From: Actinomadura luzonensis
GTDB lineage: Bacteria > Actinomycetota > Actinomycetes > Streptosporangiales > Streptosporangiaceae
Assembly (NCBI RefSeq): GCF_022664455.2
Contig: NZ_JAKRKC020000002.1
Coordinates: forward strand, 2,728,001-2,792,000
Reading direction: 5' to 3'
Length of the DNA: 64,000 nucleotides
The position numbers and the translations under genes are program-made. The notes under the pieces were generated by a model, which was not told the origin of the DNA, made no database searches, and saw only the letters and a list, made by a program, of their open reading frames with translations. Shown here in pieces: positions 49,811 through 59,054 of the stretch. Positions within the stretch are counted from its first letter, which is position 1, and each line of letters opens with the position of its first letter.

Positions 49811-51361
49811 ATGGACCCGAACACAGGACACCCACGGCGCTGGGGCATCCTCGGCGTGCTGGTGTTCAGCCTCCTGGCGGTCGTGCTGGACAACACGATC
49901 CTCAACGTGGCGATGAAGACCATCTCCGACCCCGTGGCAGGCTTGGGCGCGACGCAGAGCGAGCTGGAATGGGCGATCAACTCCTACACGCTGGTGTTCG
50001 CCGGATTGTTGTTCACCTTCGGCGTGATCGGTGACCGCACGGGGCGCAAGCGCATGCTGATCATCGGCATGGCGCTGTTCGGCCTGGCCTCGCTCGCCAG
50101 CGCCTACGCCCAGGACCCGATGCAGCTGATCCTGGCCAGGGCGGCGATGGGCATCGGCGGCGCGGCCATCATGCCGGCCACCCTGGCGATCATCAGCAAC
50201 GTCTTCCCGCCCGCCGAGCGCGGCCGGGCGATCGGCGTGTGGGCCGGCGGCGTCGGCCTCGCGGTCGCGATCGGCCCCATCACCGGCGGCCTGCTGATCG
50301 AGCACTTCTGGTGGGGCTCGGTCTTCCTGATCAACGTGCCGATCGTGATCATCGGCGTGATCCTCATCACGGCCGTCGTCCCCGAGTCGCGCGACCCCAA
50401 GCCGTCCCGGCTCGACCCGGTCGGCGTGCTGCTGTCGATCATCGGCCTGGTGGCCCTCGTGTACGGCATCATCCGCGGCGGCTACCTCGGCACCGTGGCC
50501 AGCGCCGAGGTGCTGGTGCCCACCCTCGTCGGCGTGGCGGTGCTGGGCGCGTTCGTCTGGTGGGAGCGCCGCATCGACCACCCCGTCTTCGACGTGCGCA
50601 GCTTCACCAACATCCGGTTCAGCTCGGCCATCGGCATGATGGGCATCGTGTTCTTCGCGATGATGGGCGGGATGTTCTTCCTGACCTTCTACCTGCAGGT
50701 CGTGCTGGGTTACACGGCGCTGCAGGCGGGGGCGCTGATGATCCCGTTCGCCGCCGCGCAGCTCATCTTCGCGCCGCTCAGCCAGCGGGTCAACGAGCGC
50801 TTCGGCGCCAAGCTGGCCGCCACCGTCAGCATGATCGTGGTGACCCTGGCGCTGGCCAGCTACTCGCTGATGACCGCCGACACGCCGATCCTGCTCATCG
50901 AGATCGTCTTCTTCGTCCAGGGTGCCGCGATGGCCAACATCATGCCGCCCGCCACGACCGCGATCATGGAGGCGCTGCCCAGGGAGAAGGCCGGCGTCGG
51001 CTCGGCCATGAGCAACACCGTCCGCCAGGTCGCCGGCGCGCTCGGCGTGGCCGTGCTCGGCTCGGTGCTGTCCTCCAGCTACCGGGGGCAGATGGAGCCC
51101 GTCCTGGCCGGCCTGCCGGCCGACGTCCGGCACACCGCGGGAGAGTCCATCATGGCCACCATGGGCGTCGTCCAGGCGCTCGGCGAGCGCGGCCAGGCCC
51201 TGGTCAAGCCCGCGTTCGCGGCGTTCATCGACGGCATGCACGTCACCGCCCTGGTCTCGGCCGTGATCACGCTGCTCGGCGTCGTCGTGGTGGCCCGCTG
51301 GATGCCGGGCAAGCCCAAGCCGGTCCAGCAGGCGGAACAGAAGGAACCAGCGGTAGTGTGA
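49811..51361 (+). CDS. DHA2-family MFS multidrug efflux pump
   Basis: 516 residues, 14 TM segments. EmrB/QacA signatures: [18 protein letters not shown] (motif D1 with Asp), [16 protein letters not shown] (motif A) and [18 protein letters not shown] (motif C of antiporters). Ribosome site aagga. A TetR gene starts seven bases after its stop, and putative operators lie upstream, fitting TetR-controlled drug export. Confidence 0.93.
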   Translation: MDPNTGHPRRWGILGVLVFSLLAVVLDNTILNVAMKTISDPVAGLGATQSELEWAINSYTLVFAGLLFTFGVIGDRTGRKRMLIIGMALFGLASLASAYAQDPMQLILARAAMGIGGAAIMPATLAIISNVFPPAERGRAIGVWAGGVGLAVAIGPITGGLLIEHFWWGSVFLINVPIVIIGVILITAVVPESRDPKPSRLDPVGVLLSIIGLVALVYGIIRGGYLGTVASAEVLVPTLVGVAVLGAFVWWERRIDHPVFDVRSFTNIRFSSAIGMMGIVFFAMMGGMFFLTFYLQVVLGYTALQAGALMIPFAAAQLIFAPLSQRVNERFGAKLAATVSMIVVTLALASYSLMTADTPILLIEIVFFVQGAAMANIMPPATTAIMEALPREKAGVGSAMSNTVRQVAGALGVAVLGSVLSSSYRGQMEPVLAGLPADVRHTAGESIMATMGVVQALGERGQALVKPAFAAFIDGMHVTALVSAVITLLGVVVVARWMPGKPKPVQQAEQKEPAVV

Positions 51362-51368
51362 GGCCGCG

Positions 51369-51971
51369 ATGACGATCCAGGAATCAGGCGCCGCCCGGCC
51401 CGCCGGGCGGCCGCGCAGCGAGAAGGCCGAGAAGGCGATCATCGAGGCGACCCTCGACCTGATCGCCGAGGGCATGGGCGTGTCCGAGCTGTCCATCGAG
51501 GCGATCGCGTCGCGGGCGGGCGTCGGGAAGACCACCATCTACCGGCGCTGGTCCAACAAGGAGGACCTGGTCGTCGACGCCCTGTCCACGCTCAAGGCCC
51601 CGTTGCCGCCGCTGTCCGGCACCTCCGTGCGCGACGACCTCATCACCCTGCTGGAGGCCATGCGCACCGAGTCCGGGCACCAGCGCGGCCGATGCGTGAT
51701 GAACATCGCGATGAGCGAGGCCGACCGGCACCCGCGGCTGATGGAGCGCTTCGTCAAGCGCGCCATCGAGCCGCGGCGCCTCGCGCTGCGCGAGGTCATC
51801 GAACGCGGCGTCGCCACCGGCGAGCTGCGGCCCGACCTGGACGTCGCCATGGGCATGGCCATCCTGTCGGGCACGATGATGTGGCACACCAAGTGGGGCC
51901 CGGCCGGCGACCTCCCGGCGGACCTGCCCGAACGGATCGTGGACGCGGCCCTCGCCGGCATGGCCCCCTGA
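51369..51971 (+). CDS. TetR-family transcriptional repressor
   Basis: 200 residues; N-terminal HTH within IIEATLDLIAEGMGVSELS and IASRAGVGKTTIYRRWSNKEDLV, then a C-terminal ligand domain of the TetR_C type. Co-transcribed with the upstream pump and expected to bind the CGTATCG repeats. Confidence 0.93.
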   Translation: MTIQESGAARPAGRPRSEKAEKAIIEATLDLIAEGMGVSELSIEAIASRAGVGKTTIYRRWSNKEDLVVDALSTLKAPLPPLSGTSVRDDLITLLEAMRTESGHQRGRCVMNIAMSEADRHPRLMERFVKRAIEPRRLALREVIERGVATGELRPDLDVAMGMAILSGTMMWHTKWGPAGDLPADLPERIVDAALAGMAP

Positions 51972-51980
51972 CGCGCCCCT

Positions 51981-51998
51981 CGGGCCCTGCGGGGCCCG
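51981..51998 (+). terminator. Rho-independent-like hairpin after tetR
   Basis: CGGGCCC-TGCG-GGGCCCG: a perfect 7-bp all-GC stem with a 4-base loop ten bases after the TetR stop. It lacks a T tract, as is common in actinomycetes. Confidence 0.55.
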
Positions 51999-52082
51999 CG
52001 GCGGCGTCACACCGCCTTCACCCGAGGTCGGCGGGGAGCGACCGCTCGGTGAGGAGCCGGCGGACCCGGTCCGCCCGCCCGC

Positions 52083-52736
52083 TCACCCAGGGCCGCAGCA
52101 ACTCCCACCCTGGAAGTACCCGAACCCGTACGGGCTCGACGGCGACGGCCTGAGCAGCGGCAACGCCATCGCCACCGCCTCCTCCGAGTAGAGCGCCCAC
52201 CGCGCCAGGCACGCCCCCAGCTCGCCCTCCCGCCGCCCCTCGTCGGCCAGGAGGGCCACGTCCCCCCAGACCCCCCACAACACGTTCACGAACGACGGCG
52301 ACACCATGAACCGCACCCGCTGATCCTCCCGCCCCGCCGGCCCGAGCTCCTTGAGCACCGACTCCGCGATGTGCCCCGGATGGCCCTCGTACGCCCCGGC
52401 CGCGTGGCACGGCACCCCCTCCACCAGCCGGCAGGCCACGACCTCGCCCTCGGGCAGCGGGACGACGGCGGCCGTCGTCCGCGCCCGCGCCTCGGCCACC
52501 GCCAGGGACACCAGCTCCGGCAGCCGCTCGATCGGCTCCAGCGTGTGCGCCGCCTGCCAGGCGCGCAGCCGCCCGCCCAGCGACCCGGGCCCCTTCGGCG
52601 GGGCGGCGTCCAGCTCCGCGTGCGCCTGCTCGAACACCTGCTCCGGCAGCCACCGCGGCTCCAGCCCCAGGCACTCGCGCGCGTACTCGGCGAGCGGCGA
52701 CCGGTCCCCGCCGAGCCGCCGCGCCACCGCCCGCAT
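52083..52736 (-). pseudogene. Decayed metallopeptidase-like gene (unknown family)
   Basis: The frame reads MRAVARRLGGDRSPLAEYA to GYFQGGSCCGPG. Three signs of decay: the frame is open well upstream of ATG 52736 (EAGRLLDSAPGPYQAAHV) without a start codon; the metal-type motif appears as AYEGHPGHIAE where I expect an HEGHPGH motif, with the preceding segment missing; and the natural C-terminus (WELLRPWVSGRADRVRRLL) continues in another frame past 52083 to 52018 after a one-base shift. It follows the MerR gene on the same strand. Confidence 0.55.
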
Positions 52737-52869
52737 CGCCCGTACGTGCGCCGCCTGGTAGGGCCCCGGCGCGCTGTCCAGCAGCCGTCCGGCCTCGTCG
52801 GAGTCCCTGAGCCCACCGGAGCCCCTGAGTTCGCCTGAACCCGCGAGGCCGCCGGAGCCCGCGAGGCCG

Positions 52870-53238
52870 TCAGGGGCGCCGGCCGAGCGCCGCGCTGAGG
52901 ATGCCGTCCAGCTCGCGCTGGGACGCCTGCAGCCGCTCGATGGTCCCGGCGATGCGCCGCCGCTCCGACCGCAGGTGACTGATCATGCCGGGGCAGGCGG
53001 CGGGCACCATCCGGCCGCCCTCGTCGTCGTGGACGCAGGCCAGCAGCCGGGCGATGACCGTCGTGGGCAGCCCGGCGGCGAGCAGGGCCCGGATGTGGCG
53101 GACGGCCGCCACGTCCGCGTCCGCGTACTCGCGGTAGCCGTTGGGCAGCCGCACCGGCCGCAGCAGCCCCTGCTCCTCGTAGTAACGCAGCAGCCGCCTG
53201 CTCACGCCGGTCGCGCGGGCCAGGTCGCCGATCCTCAT
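52870..53238 (-). CDS. MerR-family transcriptional regulator
   Basis: 122 residues with the MerR HTH RIGDLARATGVSRRLLRYYEEQGLLRP and NGYREYADADVAAVRHI, then a coiled-coil dimerisation helix (SHLRSERRRIAGTIERLQ). Two Cys (LLACVHDDEGG, PAACPGM) might sense metal or redox, but no canonical SoxR cluster. It is divergent from the dehydrogenase gene and a MerR-type promoter lies between. Confidence 0.92.
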   Translation of the reverse strand: MRIGDLARATGVSRRLLRYYEEQGLLRPVRLPNGYREYADADVAAVRHIRALLAAGLPTTVIARLLACVHDDEGGRMVPAACPGMISHLRSERRRIAGTIERLQASQRELDGILSAALGRRP

Positions 53239-53246
53239 GGGTCTCC

Positions 53247-53278
53247 TTGACCTTCACATCGGTGTGACGCCTTACCGT
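53247..53278 (+). promoter_or_regulatory. MerR-type promoter with 19-20-bp spacer
   Basis: TTGACC (53247-53252), then TTACCG (53272-53277, 19-bp spacer) or TACCGT (20-bp). The spacer contains the dyad TCACA-TCGG-TGTGA. A long spacer with a central dyad is the hallmark of MerR-activated promoters. Confidence 0.65.
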
Positions 53279-53317
53279 CGTCCCGTCCGACAGCTCGTAA
53301 CGCACAGGAAGGAGCGG

Positions 53318-53944
53318 ATGATGCCGGGAGCGGTGATCATCGGGGCGGGGCCGGGGATCGGCCGGTCGGTGGCGTGGCGGTTCGCGCGGGAGGGCATGCC
53401 CGTGGCGCTCCTCTCGCGCACCGGCCGGACCCTGGACGTGGCGGGGGCGCGCGGCTACCGGGCCGACTGCGCCGACGAGGAGTCGCTGCGCGGCGCGCTC
53501 GACGCGGCCCGCGCCGAGCTCGGCGTCCCGGACGTCGTGGTCTACAACGCCGCGATCGTCCGCCCGGACACGGCCGCCGACGCCGGGCTGCGGGCGCACC
53601 TGGAGGCGTGGGCGGTCAACGTCGTCGGCGCGCTCGTGGCGGCCGCGCACCTCGCGCCCGCGATGGCCGGGACCGGCGGCGGGACGTTCCTCGTCACCGG
53701 CGGCATGCCGGAGCCCAGGCGCGAGTACGTCAGCCTGTCGCTCGGCAAGAGCGGCGTGCGGACGCTGGTGGCGCTGCTCGACCAGGAGTACGGGCCGGCC
53801 GGCGTGCACGTGGCCTCCGTCACGGTGGCGGGACCGGTCGCCCCGGGCACCCCCTTCGACCCGGACGACATCGCCGAGCACTACTGGCGCCTCCATGCCC
53901 AGCCGCGCGGCGCGTGGCAGCACGAAGCCGTCCACACCGGCTGA
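53318..53944 (+). CDS. SDR-family NAD(P)-dependent oxidoreductase, probable MerR target
   Basis: 208 residues with AVIIGAGPGIGRSVAWRFA (TGxxxGIG position), VVYNAAIVRPDTA, a TGG serine region FLVTGGMPEPRREYVS and SLGKSGVRTLVALL; the catalytic Tyr of the usual YxxxK is replaced by Leu-Ser-Leu-Gly-Lys, so activity is uncertain. Ribosome site aggaaggag precedes ATG 53318. Confidence 0.82.
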   Translation: MMPGAVIIGAGPGIGRSVAWRFAREGMPVALLSRTGRTLDVAGARGYRADCADEESLRGALDAARAELGVPDVVVYNAAIVRPDTAADAGLRAHLEAWAVNVVGALVAAAHLAPAMAGTGGGTFLVTGGMPEPRREYVSLSLGKSGVRTLVALLDQEYGPAGVHVASVTVAGPVAPGTPFDPDDIAEHYWRLHAQPRGAWQHEAVHTG

Positions 53945-54077
53945 CCGCGCGGCTGTACGACGTCGCCCGTCCGTCTGGAGCTGTCCGCCGCCTACGGCCC
54001 GGCCTCCACGGCGGGCGTGGAGCGGGGCCCGTCGCCACCTGTCCGCCCAGCGCCCGCACCTGCCGCGTGCCGGCCGG

Positions 54078-54323
54078 TCAGGGGCGGGGCGGCGCGCCGA
54101 CCGGCTCCGACAGGGCGGCCTTGACGGCGCGGCTCTGCTCGTCGGCCAGGACCTCGGGCCGGCCGTGGGCCAGGGCGTCCACGGTCAGCTCGGCCACCGT
54201 GGCGGCGCTGATCTTCGGCGCGTCCGTCCAGGCGCTGAGGTCGGTGTCCACGAACCCGGCGTGCACCCCCACCACCAGGGTGCCCTGCTGCCGCAGCGCC
54301 TTGCGCAGGGCGTCGGTCAGCGA
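54078..54323 (-). pseudogene. SDR gene, 3' half (separated by insertion)
   Basis: 81 codons plus stop encoding a typical SDR C-terminus: SLTDALRKALRQQGTLVVGV, HAGFVDTDLSAWTDAP, TVAELTVDALAHGRPEVLAD. Homology ends at 54323. The matching N-terminal half lies at 55851-56288 on the same strand; rejoined with about five missing residues they give a ~232-residue SDR. Confidence 0.85.
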
Positions 54324-55850
54324 CCTGCTAGGAGAGCGCGGGCCCGCCCGTCTGTCCTTACCTCGTCCGCCCGCACCTCGATCGGGACAGGAGAATGCAC
54401 AGAGAGTCGCCAACCTGTTGCAGATCGTCCGGGCAGCCGTTTTGATGGGAATGGGGCTGCATCGGCACGGGGAGGGCTTGTGAAGGATGTGCTGCTGCTC
54501 GTCGCCGGTGCTCTCGTCGGAGGATTCGTCGGGCTGCTGCTCAACGTATGGTTCGAGGCGAAGTGGATCGCCTGGTCGCAACGTCGTCGGAGGCTGCGCT
54601 TCTCCCGGCACATTCGACGGACGGTGCCTGAGGATTACGGGCCCGTGTCGGTCGGCGGCGTGGTCACCCGGGTGCATATCGTCGAAGGGGACGGGCAGGC
54701 GGTCATCGAGCCGGACAACGTCATCATCAAGCTGGAGAACGGGAAAGATCCCTTGCCTCTCCCCGTGGAGCTACGACGGGAACGGATCGCCCGGCAGTTA
54801 CGGTCTTCGTCGCCGTCGCCCACCAACGTACGTGCCTGGAACAGCGCCACGCTCGTGGCGTTGCAGCATTATCAGGTGTCACGGACGCCGAAGGGGGAAC
54901 ACCTTTCCCTCCGCCTGCATGTGACGCCCGTGGATTACGCGACCTTCGCCGCTACCGTGCTCAGCTTGGACGCCCCCGCTGAGACCGCCGACCCCTACGG
55001 TGCCGAGGCCACGCTGCGGCAGCTCTATTTCCCGAATCCCGCCCGGGAGGCGAGCGCCATCCGGACGCCCATACCGTTCCTGGCGAACGGCGTCGGGGTC
55101 CTTCTCCTGGCCTTCACCGATGACGATCATGTCATTCTCAGCAAGCGGAACGTCCATTCGCGGGCTCGGCCCGGAGAGCGGGACGTCACCGTGGTGGAAG
55201 GGCTTAACAGCGAACTGGACACCTACCGGGGTAACCATCTCAGCCTCTACGCGGCGGCGGTCCGGGGCTGTCAGGAAGAACTGGGCGTGGAGGTGCACAC
55301 CCATGACATCAAGATTCTCGCCTTCGGTGTGGACATGGACTACTACCAGTGGAGTCTGCTGGGACTGGTCGACCTGCGCTGTAGCGTGCCCGAGGTCATC
55401 GCCGCGCATTCCCTTCATGCCAAGGACCGGTGGGAGGGCAAGCTTGACCCTCTGGCATGCGACCCCGTCCGCGTGTTTGAGAGGGTGAAGCAGGACAAGA
55501 TCTGGGATCTGGGCCTGGTCACCATCTACCTAGCCCTGTGCTACAAGCTCGGGAACAAGACGGTCGAGCGTGCCGCCGATAGGGTTTTCGGCGTACGCCG
55601 ACCGGTCGGTCGGCCATGGCGACACTAACACGCGGAAACGTGGCACTACCGCGACCCAGGACGACGTCGAAAGACGTACCGCAAGTGGCCCGCCGACTCC
55701 ACTCCGACCCTAACCCTGGCCACGAGGTGGCCAGGCGGTTCTGGAAGATCGGAGAGGCGTACCCTATTCCCTCGGTGGCTCCCTCGGAAAACCAGCACGT
55801 AAGGGGCCTGATGGGTTACAAATTGGCCGACGAGGTGGCTATCAACGCGC
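54324..55850 (+). mobile_element. ~1.5-kb insertion interrupting an SDR gene
   Basis: The two SDR halves abut this segment and only about 15 bp of SDR sequence is missing, so it was inserted with a small target deletion. Its base composition is visibly less GC-rich than its surroundings. It carries one full gene and a truncated frame but no transposase, terminal inverted repeat or target duplication that I can see. Mechanism unknown. Confidence 0.6.
54480..55628 (+). CDS. Membrane-anchored NUDIX-like protein (orphan)
   Basis: 382 residues, not confidently assigned. One N-terminal TM helix (KDVLLLVAGALVGGFVGLLL), a basic segment (QRRRRLRFSRHIRR), a beta-rich middle (VIEPDNVIIKLENGKDPLPL) and a C-terminal NUDIX-like domain with VVEGLNSELDTY and AAAVRGCQEELGVEVHTHD, where REUXEEXGU reads RGCQEELGV, one position off consensus. 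TM plus NUDIX architectures occur among effectors associated with SMODS/CBASS systems, but no nucleotidyltransferase is adjacent. GTG 54480 has ggggagg just upstream. Codon use is less GC-biased than its neighbours. Confidence 0.65.
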   Translation: MKDVLLLVAGALVGGFVGLLLNVWFEAKWIAWSQRRRRLRFSRHIRRTVPEDYGPVSVGGVVTRVHIVEGDGQAVIEPDNVIIKLENGKDPLPLPVELRRERIARQLRSSSPSPTNVRAWNSATLVALQHYQVSRTPKGEHLSLRLHVTPVDYATFAATVLSLDAPAETADPYGAEATLRQLYFPNPAREASAIRTPIPFLANGVGVLLLAFTDDDHVILSKRNVHSRARPGERDVTVVEGLNSELDTYRGNHLSLYAAAVRGCQEELGVEVHTHDIKILAFGVDMDYYQWSLLGLVDLRCSVPEVIAAHSLHAKDRWEGKLDPLACDPVRVFERVKQDKIWDLGLVTIYLALCYKLGNKTVERAADRVFGVRRPVGRPWRH

Positions 55851-55912
55851 CGACGCGGCGTACCCGGGGAACTCCGGCTGCCCCACCCAGGACGCCACCG
55901 ACAGCATGTTGA
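55616..55912 (+). pseudogene. Truncated frame at the right end of the insertion
   Basis: ATG 55616 overlaps the end of the NUDIX-like gene. About 78 codons read plausibly (DVPQVARRLHSDPNPGHEVA, RRFWKIGEAYPIPSVAPSEN, RGLMGYKLADEVAIN), then the frame crosses the SDR junction at 55850 and continues as antisense Arg/Pro/Thr sequence. This suggests a gene cut off at the insertion edge. Function not recognised. Confidence 0.4.
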
Positions 55913-56288
55913 CCAGGGCCCCGCCGCCGTTGCGGGCCAGGACGGGGGCGAAGGCCCGCGACACCGCCCAGGTGCCGAAGTAGTTGACCTCCATGGCCTG
56001 GCGGGCGCCGTCGAAGGAGCCCTCCAGCAGCTTGGTGCTCGCGCCGCCCACCCCCGCGTTGTTGATCACGATGGTGACGTCGCCCGCGACGGCCGCGGCC
56101 GCCGCGACGCTCTCCTCGTCCGTGACGTCCAGGCGCACGGGGACGACGTCGGCGTCCGGCACGCTCGCCGGGTCCCGGACGCCGGCGTAGACCTTCGCCG
56201 CGCCGTGGCCGAGGAGCGCGCGGGCGAACGCGCGGCCGATCCCGCGGTTCCCGCCCGTCGCCAGCGCGACGGCTCCCTTGATCTCCAT
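55851..56288 (-). pseudogene. SDR gene, 5' half (separated by insertion)
   Basis: 146 codons from ATG 56288 (ribosome site GAGGAGG): EIKGAVALATGGNRGIGRAF, DVTIVINNAGVGG, NYFGTWAVSRAFAPVLARNG and the catalytic SVASWVGQPEFPGYAAS, where the active-site Lys would be the next residue. The frame stops four codons later, inside the insertion, so the Lys is lost. A truncated protein may still be made. Confidence 0.85.
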
Positions 56289-56326
56289 GGTTCCTCCTCG
56301 TCGAGGTGGTGTCCGCACATTTGAGT

Positions 56327-57064
56327 TCATTTCTTAGACTCAGCCTCGGGGTGCAACGCTCCGCCGTCCGGGGACCTTCCCCGCCGCGCGCGGAGCACCT
56401 CGCGCCCGCGCGCCGAGCCGGGGAAACGGGCGAGCACGGCACGCAGCTCGGCCGCGCCCACGTTCGCGCCGAACGCCTCCGCCCCCGGCTCCAGCCGGAC
56501 GCCCTCGGCGAGCGGGCCGGCGACCACCGGGTCGAAGCCGAGCGCGTCCACGACCGAGGCGACGACCTCGACGTCGGCCGGATCGTCCCCGGCCACGGCG
56601 ATCGCCGCGCGGCCGCCGGCGCCGGCCGGCCGGGCGCCCTCCTCGAGGTCGTGGTAACCCATGTGGTTGAAGGCCTTGACCACCCGGGCCCCGGACAAGA
56701 ACGCCTGGACGGTCTCGCTGGAGGACGTGCGCGGGTCGGTGAGGTCGTCGCGCGTCCCGTCGACCTCCCGCCAGTGGTTCATCGCGTCGATCACCAGCTT
56801 GCCCCGCAGCTCCCCGGCGGGGACGTCGCGGTACCTGCCCAGCGGCAGGGCGAGCACCACGACGTCCGCCCCGGACGCGGCCCGCGCCGCGCTCACCGCC
56901 GTCGCGCCCGGCGTGACGACCTCGGCGATCAGCGAGATCCGGGCGGCGTCGCCGGAGCCCGCGATCAGGACGCGGTAGCCGGCCGCGAGCGCGAGACGGG
57001 CCAGGACGGTGCCGAGCTTGCCGGCCCCGAGGATGCCGAGGGTGCGGACGTCGCCGGGCCTCAT
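56327..57064 (-). CDS. NAD(P)-binding F420-dependent-reductase-like oxidoreductase
   Basis: 245 residues with [21 protein letters not shown], a NADP-type [37 protein letters not shown] and [20 protein letters not shown]. This is the F420_oxidored family, a second and more distant relative of the protein at 38941. ATG 57064 overlaps the luciferase-like gene's stop (ATGA), linking it to a flavin/F420 oxidation pathway. Confidence 0.85.
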   Translation of the reverse strand: MRPGDVRTLGILGAGKLGTVLARLALAAGYRVLIAGSGDAARISLIAEVVTPGATAVSAARAASGADVVVLALPLGRYRDVPAGELRGKLVIDAMNHWREVDGTRDDLTDPRTSSSETVQAFLSGARVVKAFNHMGYHDLEEGARPAGAGGRAAIAVAGDDPADVEVVASVVDALGFDPVVAGPLAEGVRLEPGAEAFGANVGAAELRAVLARFPGSARGREVLRARRGRSPDGGALHPEAESKK

Positions 57065-58170
57065 GCCCGCTCCGCGTCGCGGGAGGCCAGCAGCTCCCGC
57101 ACCCGCGGCGCGACCTCGCGGCCGAGCAGCTCGATGGTGCGGGCGCGGGCGTCGCGGGGGAGCCGCATGATGTCGTACTTGAGGTCGAAGCGGCTCAGGC
57201 GCAGCTCGCGGGCCACCCGGGCGATCTTGCGGGCCACCGTCTCCGGCGACCCGACGAACAGCGCGCCGTGCTCCAGCTCGGCCTCGTAGCGCCGCCGGTC
57301 CGGCGCGTGGAAGCCGCGCTCGGCCGCGAGCGCCGCCACCACCGGCTGCCAGTACGACCACCAGGTCTCGACGGCCTCCTCGTCGGTGTCGGCGACCAGG
57401 CCGAGCGAGTGCTGGCCGATCGGCAGCTCGGCGTGGCCGAAGCGGCCGAGCGCCGTGAGGTACAGCGCGACATGGTGCGCGAAGCGCCGCGGCTGCCCGC
57501 CGATGACGGCCATCATGAGGGGCAGGCCGTGCCGGGCGGCCCGCACCACGGAGTCCGGGCTGCCGCCCACCCCGATCCAGGTCGGGATGCCGCCCGGCCG
57601 CATGCGGGGACGCAGCCGCTGCCCGGTGAGCGGCGACCGCACCGTGCCCGACCAGGTCACCCGCTCCTCGCGTTCGAGCCGCAGGAACAGCTCCAGCTTC
57701 TCCTCGAACAGCCGCTCGTAGTCGGCCAGGTCGTAGCCGAACAGCGAGAAGGACTCCGTCGCCGAGGCCCGCCCGAGCACGATCTGGGCGCGGCCCCCGG
57801 ACACCGCGTCGAGGGTGGAGAACTCGTGGTAGAGCCGGACCGGGTCGTTGGTGCTCAGCACGGTCACCGACGTGCCGAGCCTGATGCGCCGCGTGGCGGT
57901 GGCGATCGCGGCCAGCAGCACCGGCGCGGCTGAGTCGGTGTGGCCCTCCCGGTAGTGCTCGCCCACGCTGAAGACGTCCAGGCCCGCCTCGTCGGCGAGC
58001 CGGGCCTCCTCCACGAGCAGGCGCACGGTCTCGGCGTCGCCGAGCAGGCGGCCGCCGTCCGTCGCGACCTCGCCGAACGAGTTGAGCCCCAGCTCGAACG
58101 GCGGCCTGCCGAGGTCCACGGTTCCTCCCGCTCCGTCCTGGTCCTGGCCGGCGGTGTTCGGCGTCGTCAC
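57061..58170 (-). CDS. LLM-class flavin-dependent oxidoreductase (luciferase-like)
   Basis: 369 residues: [73 protein letters not shown]. This is a bacterial-luciferase TIM barrel using FMNH2 or F420H2. GTG 58170 begins four bases after the FMN reductase stop; GTG 58185 is an in-frame alternative. Next to an NADPH:FMN reductase, a two-component monooxygenase is likely; substrate unknown. Confidence 0.9.
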   Translation of the reverse strand: MTTPNTAGQDQDGAGGTVDLGRPPFELGLNSFGEVATDGGRLLGDAETVRLLVEEARLADEAGLDVFSVGEHYREGHTDSAAPVLLAAIATATRRIRLGTSVTVLSTNDPVRLYHEFSTLDAVSGGRAQIVLGRASATESFSLFGYDLADYERLFEEKLELFLRLEREERVTWSGTVRSPLTGQRLRPRMRPGGIPTWIGVGGSPDSVVRAARHGLPLMMAVIGGQPRRFAHHVALYLTALGRFGHAELPIGQHSLGLVADTDEEAVETWWSYWQPVVAALAAERGFHAPDRRRYEAELEHGALFVGSPETVARKIARVARELRLSRFDLKYDIMRLPRDARARTIELLGREVAPRVRELLASRDAERA

Positions 58171-58174
58171 GCGG

Positions 58175-58738
58175 TCAGGCGGCACGGCGAAGCGGGGCCA
58201 GGGCGCGGCTCCAGGCCACGACCTCGTCGAGCATGGTCGTGAGCGCCGCCACCTGGTGGTCGCCGGCGGCGAGCCTGCTGAAGTCGCGGAAGTCGGTGAA
58301 CAGCGACAGGGCCACGTTGGTGCGCACGTCGGCCAGCTTGAGCTCGCCGGCGATCAGCCGCAGGTGCTCGGCCGCCCGCGCGCCGCCGACGCTGCCGTAG
58401 GACACGATCCCGAACGCCTTGTGGTTCCACTCGGCGAACAGGTAGTCGATGGCGTTCTTCAGCACGCCCGAGGTGGAGTGGTTGTACTCGGGCGTCACCA
58501 TGACGAAGCCGTCGTAGGAGGCGATCCTGGCCGCCCACGCCTTGGTGTGCTCGTTCCGGTACTGGCCGTAGGCCGGCGGCATGGGCTCGTCCAGGTGCGG
58601 GAGCGGGTGGTCCAGCAGATCCACCAGCTCGAAGACGGCGTCCGTGCGGCGGGAGGCGTGCTCCAGCACCCAGCGCGCCACCTGCTCGCCGACGCGGCCG
58701 GGCCGGGTGCTGCCGAGGATGATGCCGATGCGGATCAT
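58175..58738 (-). CDS. NAD(P)H-dependent FMN reductase
   Basis: 187 residues, flavodoxin-like: IRIGIILGSTRPGRVGEQVA (FMN phosphate loop), PMPPAYGQYRNEHTKAWA, VMVTPEYNHSTSGVLKNAID and SYGSVGGARAAEHLR. It supplies reduced flavin to the luciferase-like oxygenase encoded next. The ribosome site AAAGGA precedes ATG 58738. It is preceded by a 325-base region without a large gene. Confidence 0.92.
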   Translation of the reverse strand: MIRIGIILGSTRPGRVGEQVARWVLEHASRRTDAVFELVDLLDHPLPHLDEPMPPAYGQYRNEHTKAWAARIASYDGFVMVTPEYNHSTSGVLKNAIDYLFAEWNHKAFGIVSYGSVGGARAAEHLRLIAGELKLADVRTNVALSLFTDFRDFSRLAAGDHQVAALTTMLDEVVAWSRALAPLRRAA

Positions 58739-58790
58739 GACGGGGGTCCTTTCGGTGAATGCGGGCATGCCGGATGGACATGCCAGGGAC

Positions 58791-58817
58791 GGCGTCGTCC
58801 CGTGCTGCGGGGACGCC
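58791..58817 (-). promoter_or_regulatory. Stable leader hairpin
   Basis: GGCGTC(58791-58796)/GACGCC(58812-58817) plus CCCG/CGGG, a 10-bp stem with a 2-base bulge and 5-base loop, about 50 bases upstream of the FMN reductase ATG. A terminator or attenuator role is possible. Confidence 0.4.
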
Positions 58818-58891
58818 GAAGAAGCCCGAGGGCGGGCGTGGGGTGGGAAGGGGTGAGGAAGGCGCGGCGCCACGGGGGGCGCGGCAGTTCC

Positions 58892-58924
58892 TCAGTCGTG
58901 CGTGCGGGCCTGGGTCCCGGCCAT
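58892..58924 (-). CDS. Possible leader peptide MAGTQARTHD
   Basis: Ten codons and a TGA; ATG 58924 lies eight to nine bases after ACAGGAG. A second in-frame ATG at 58933 abuts the ribosome site. No Cys or aromatic run that would identify an amino-acid attenuator. Confidence 0.3.
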   Translation of the reverse strand: MAGTQARTHD

Positions 58925-59016
58925 GCTGATCATCTCCTGTACGTGCGCCGGCGGGCCGGGGCGAGGCTCGCCGCCGGGCTCAGTGCCGTGCCACTACTGA
59001 GTACACGCCGATGATC

Positions 59017-59054
59017 GGTCACTTCAACTGAACCGAGGTCACATCAGGTGAACC
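59017..59054. promoter_or_regulatory. Two 18-bp direct repeats, likely HxlR operator
   Basis: GGTCACTTCAACTGAACC and GGTCACATCAGGTGAACC, separated by two bases (20-bp period). Each is an imperfect dyad (GGTxCA/TGAACC). They lie between the HxlR gene and the oxidoreductase genes. Confidence 0.55.

Noticed and set aside
54324-55850. Insertion as a standard IS element
   Set aside because: No transposase frame, no terminal inverted repeats and no target-site duplication could be found at the junctions.
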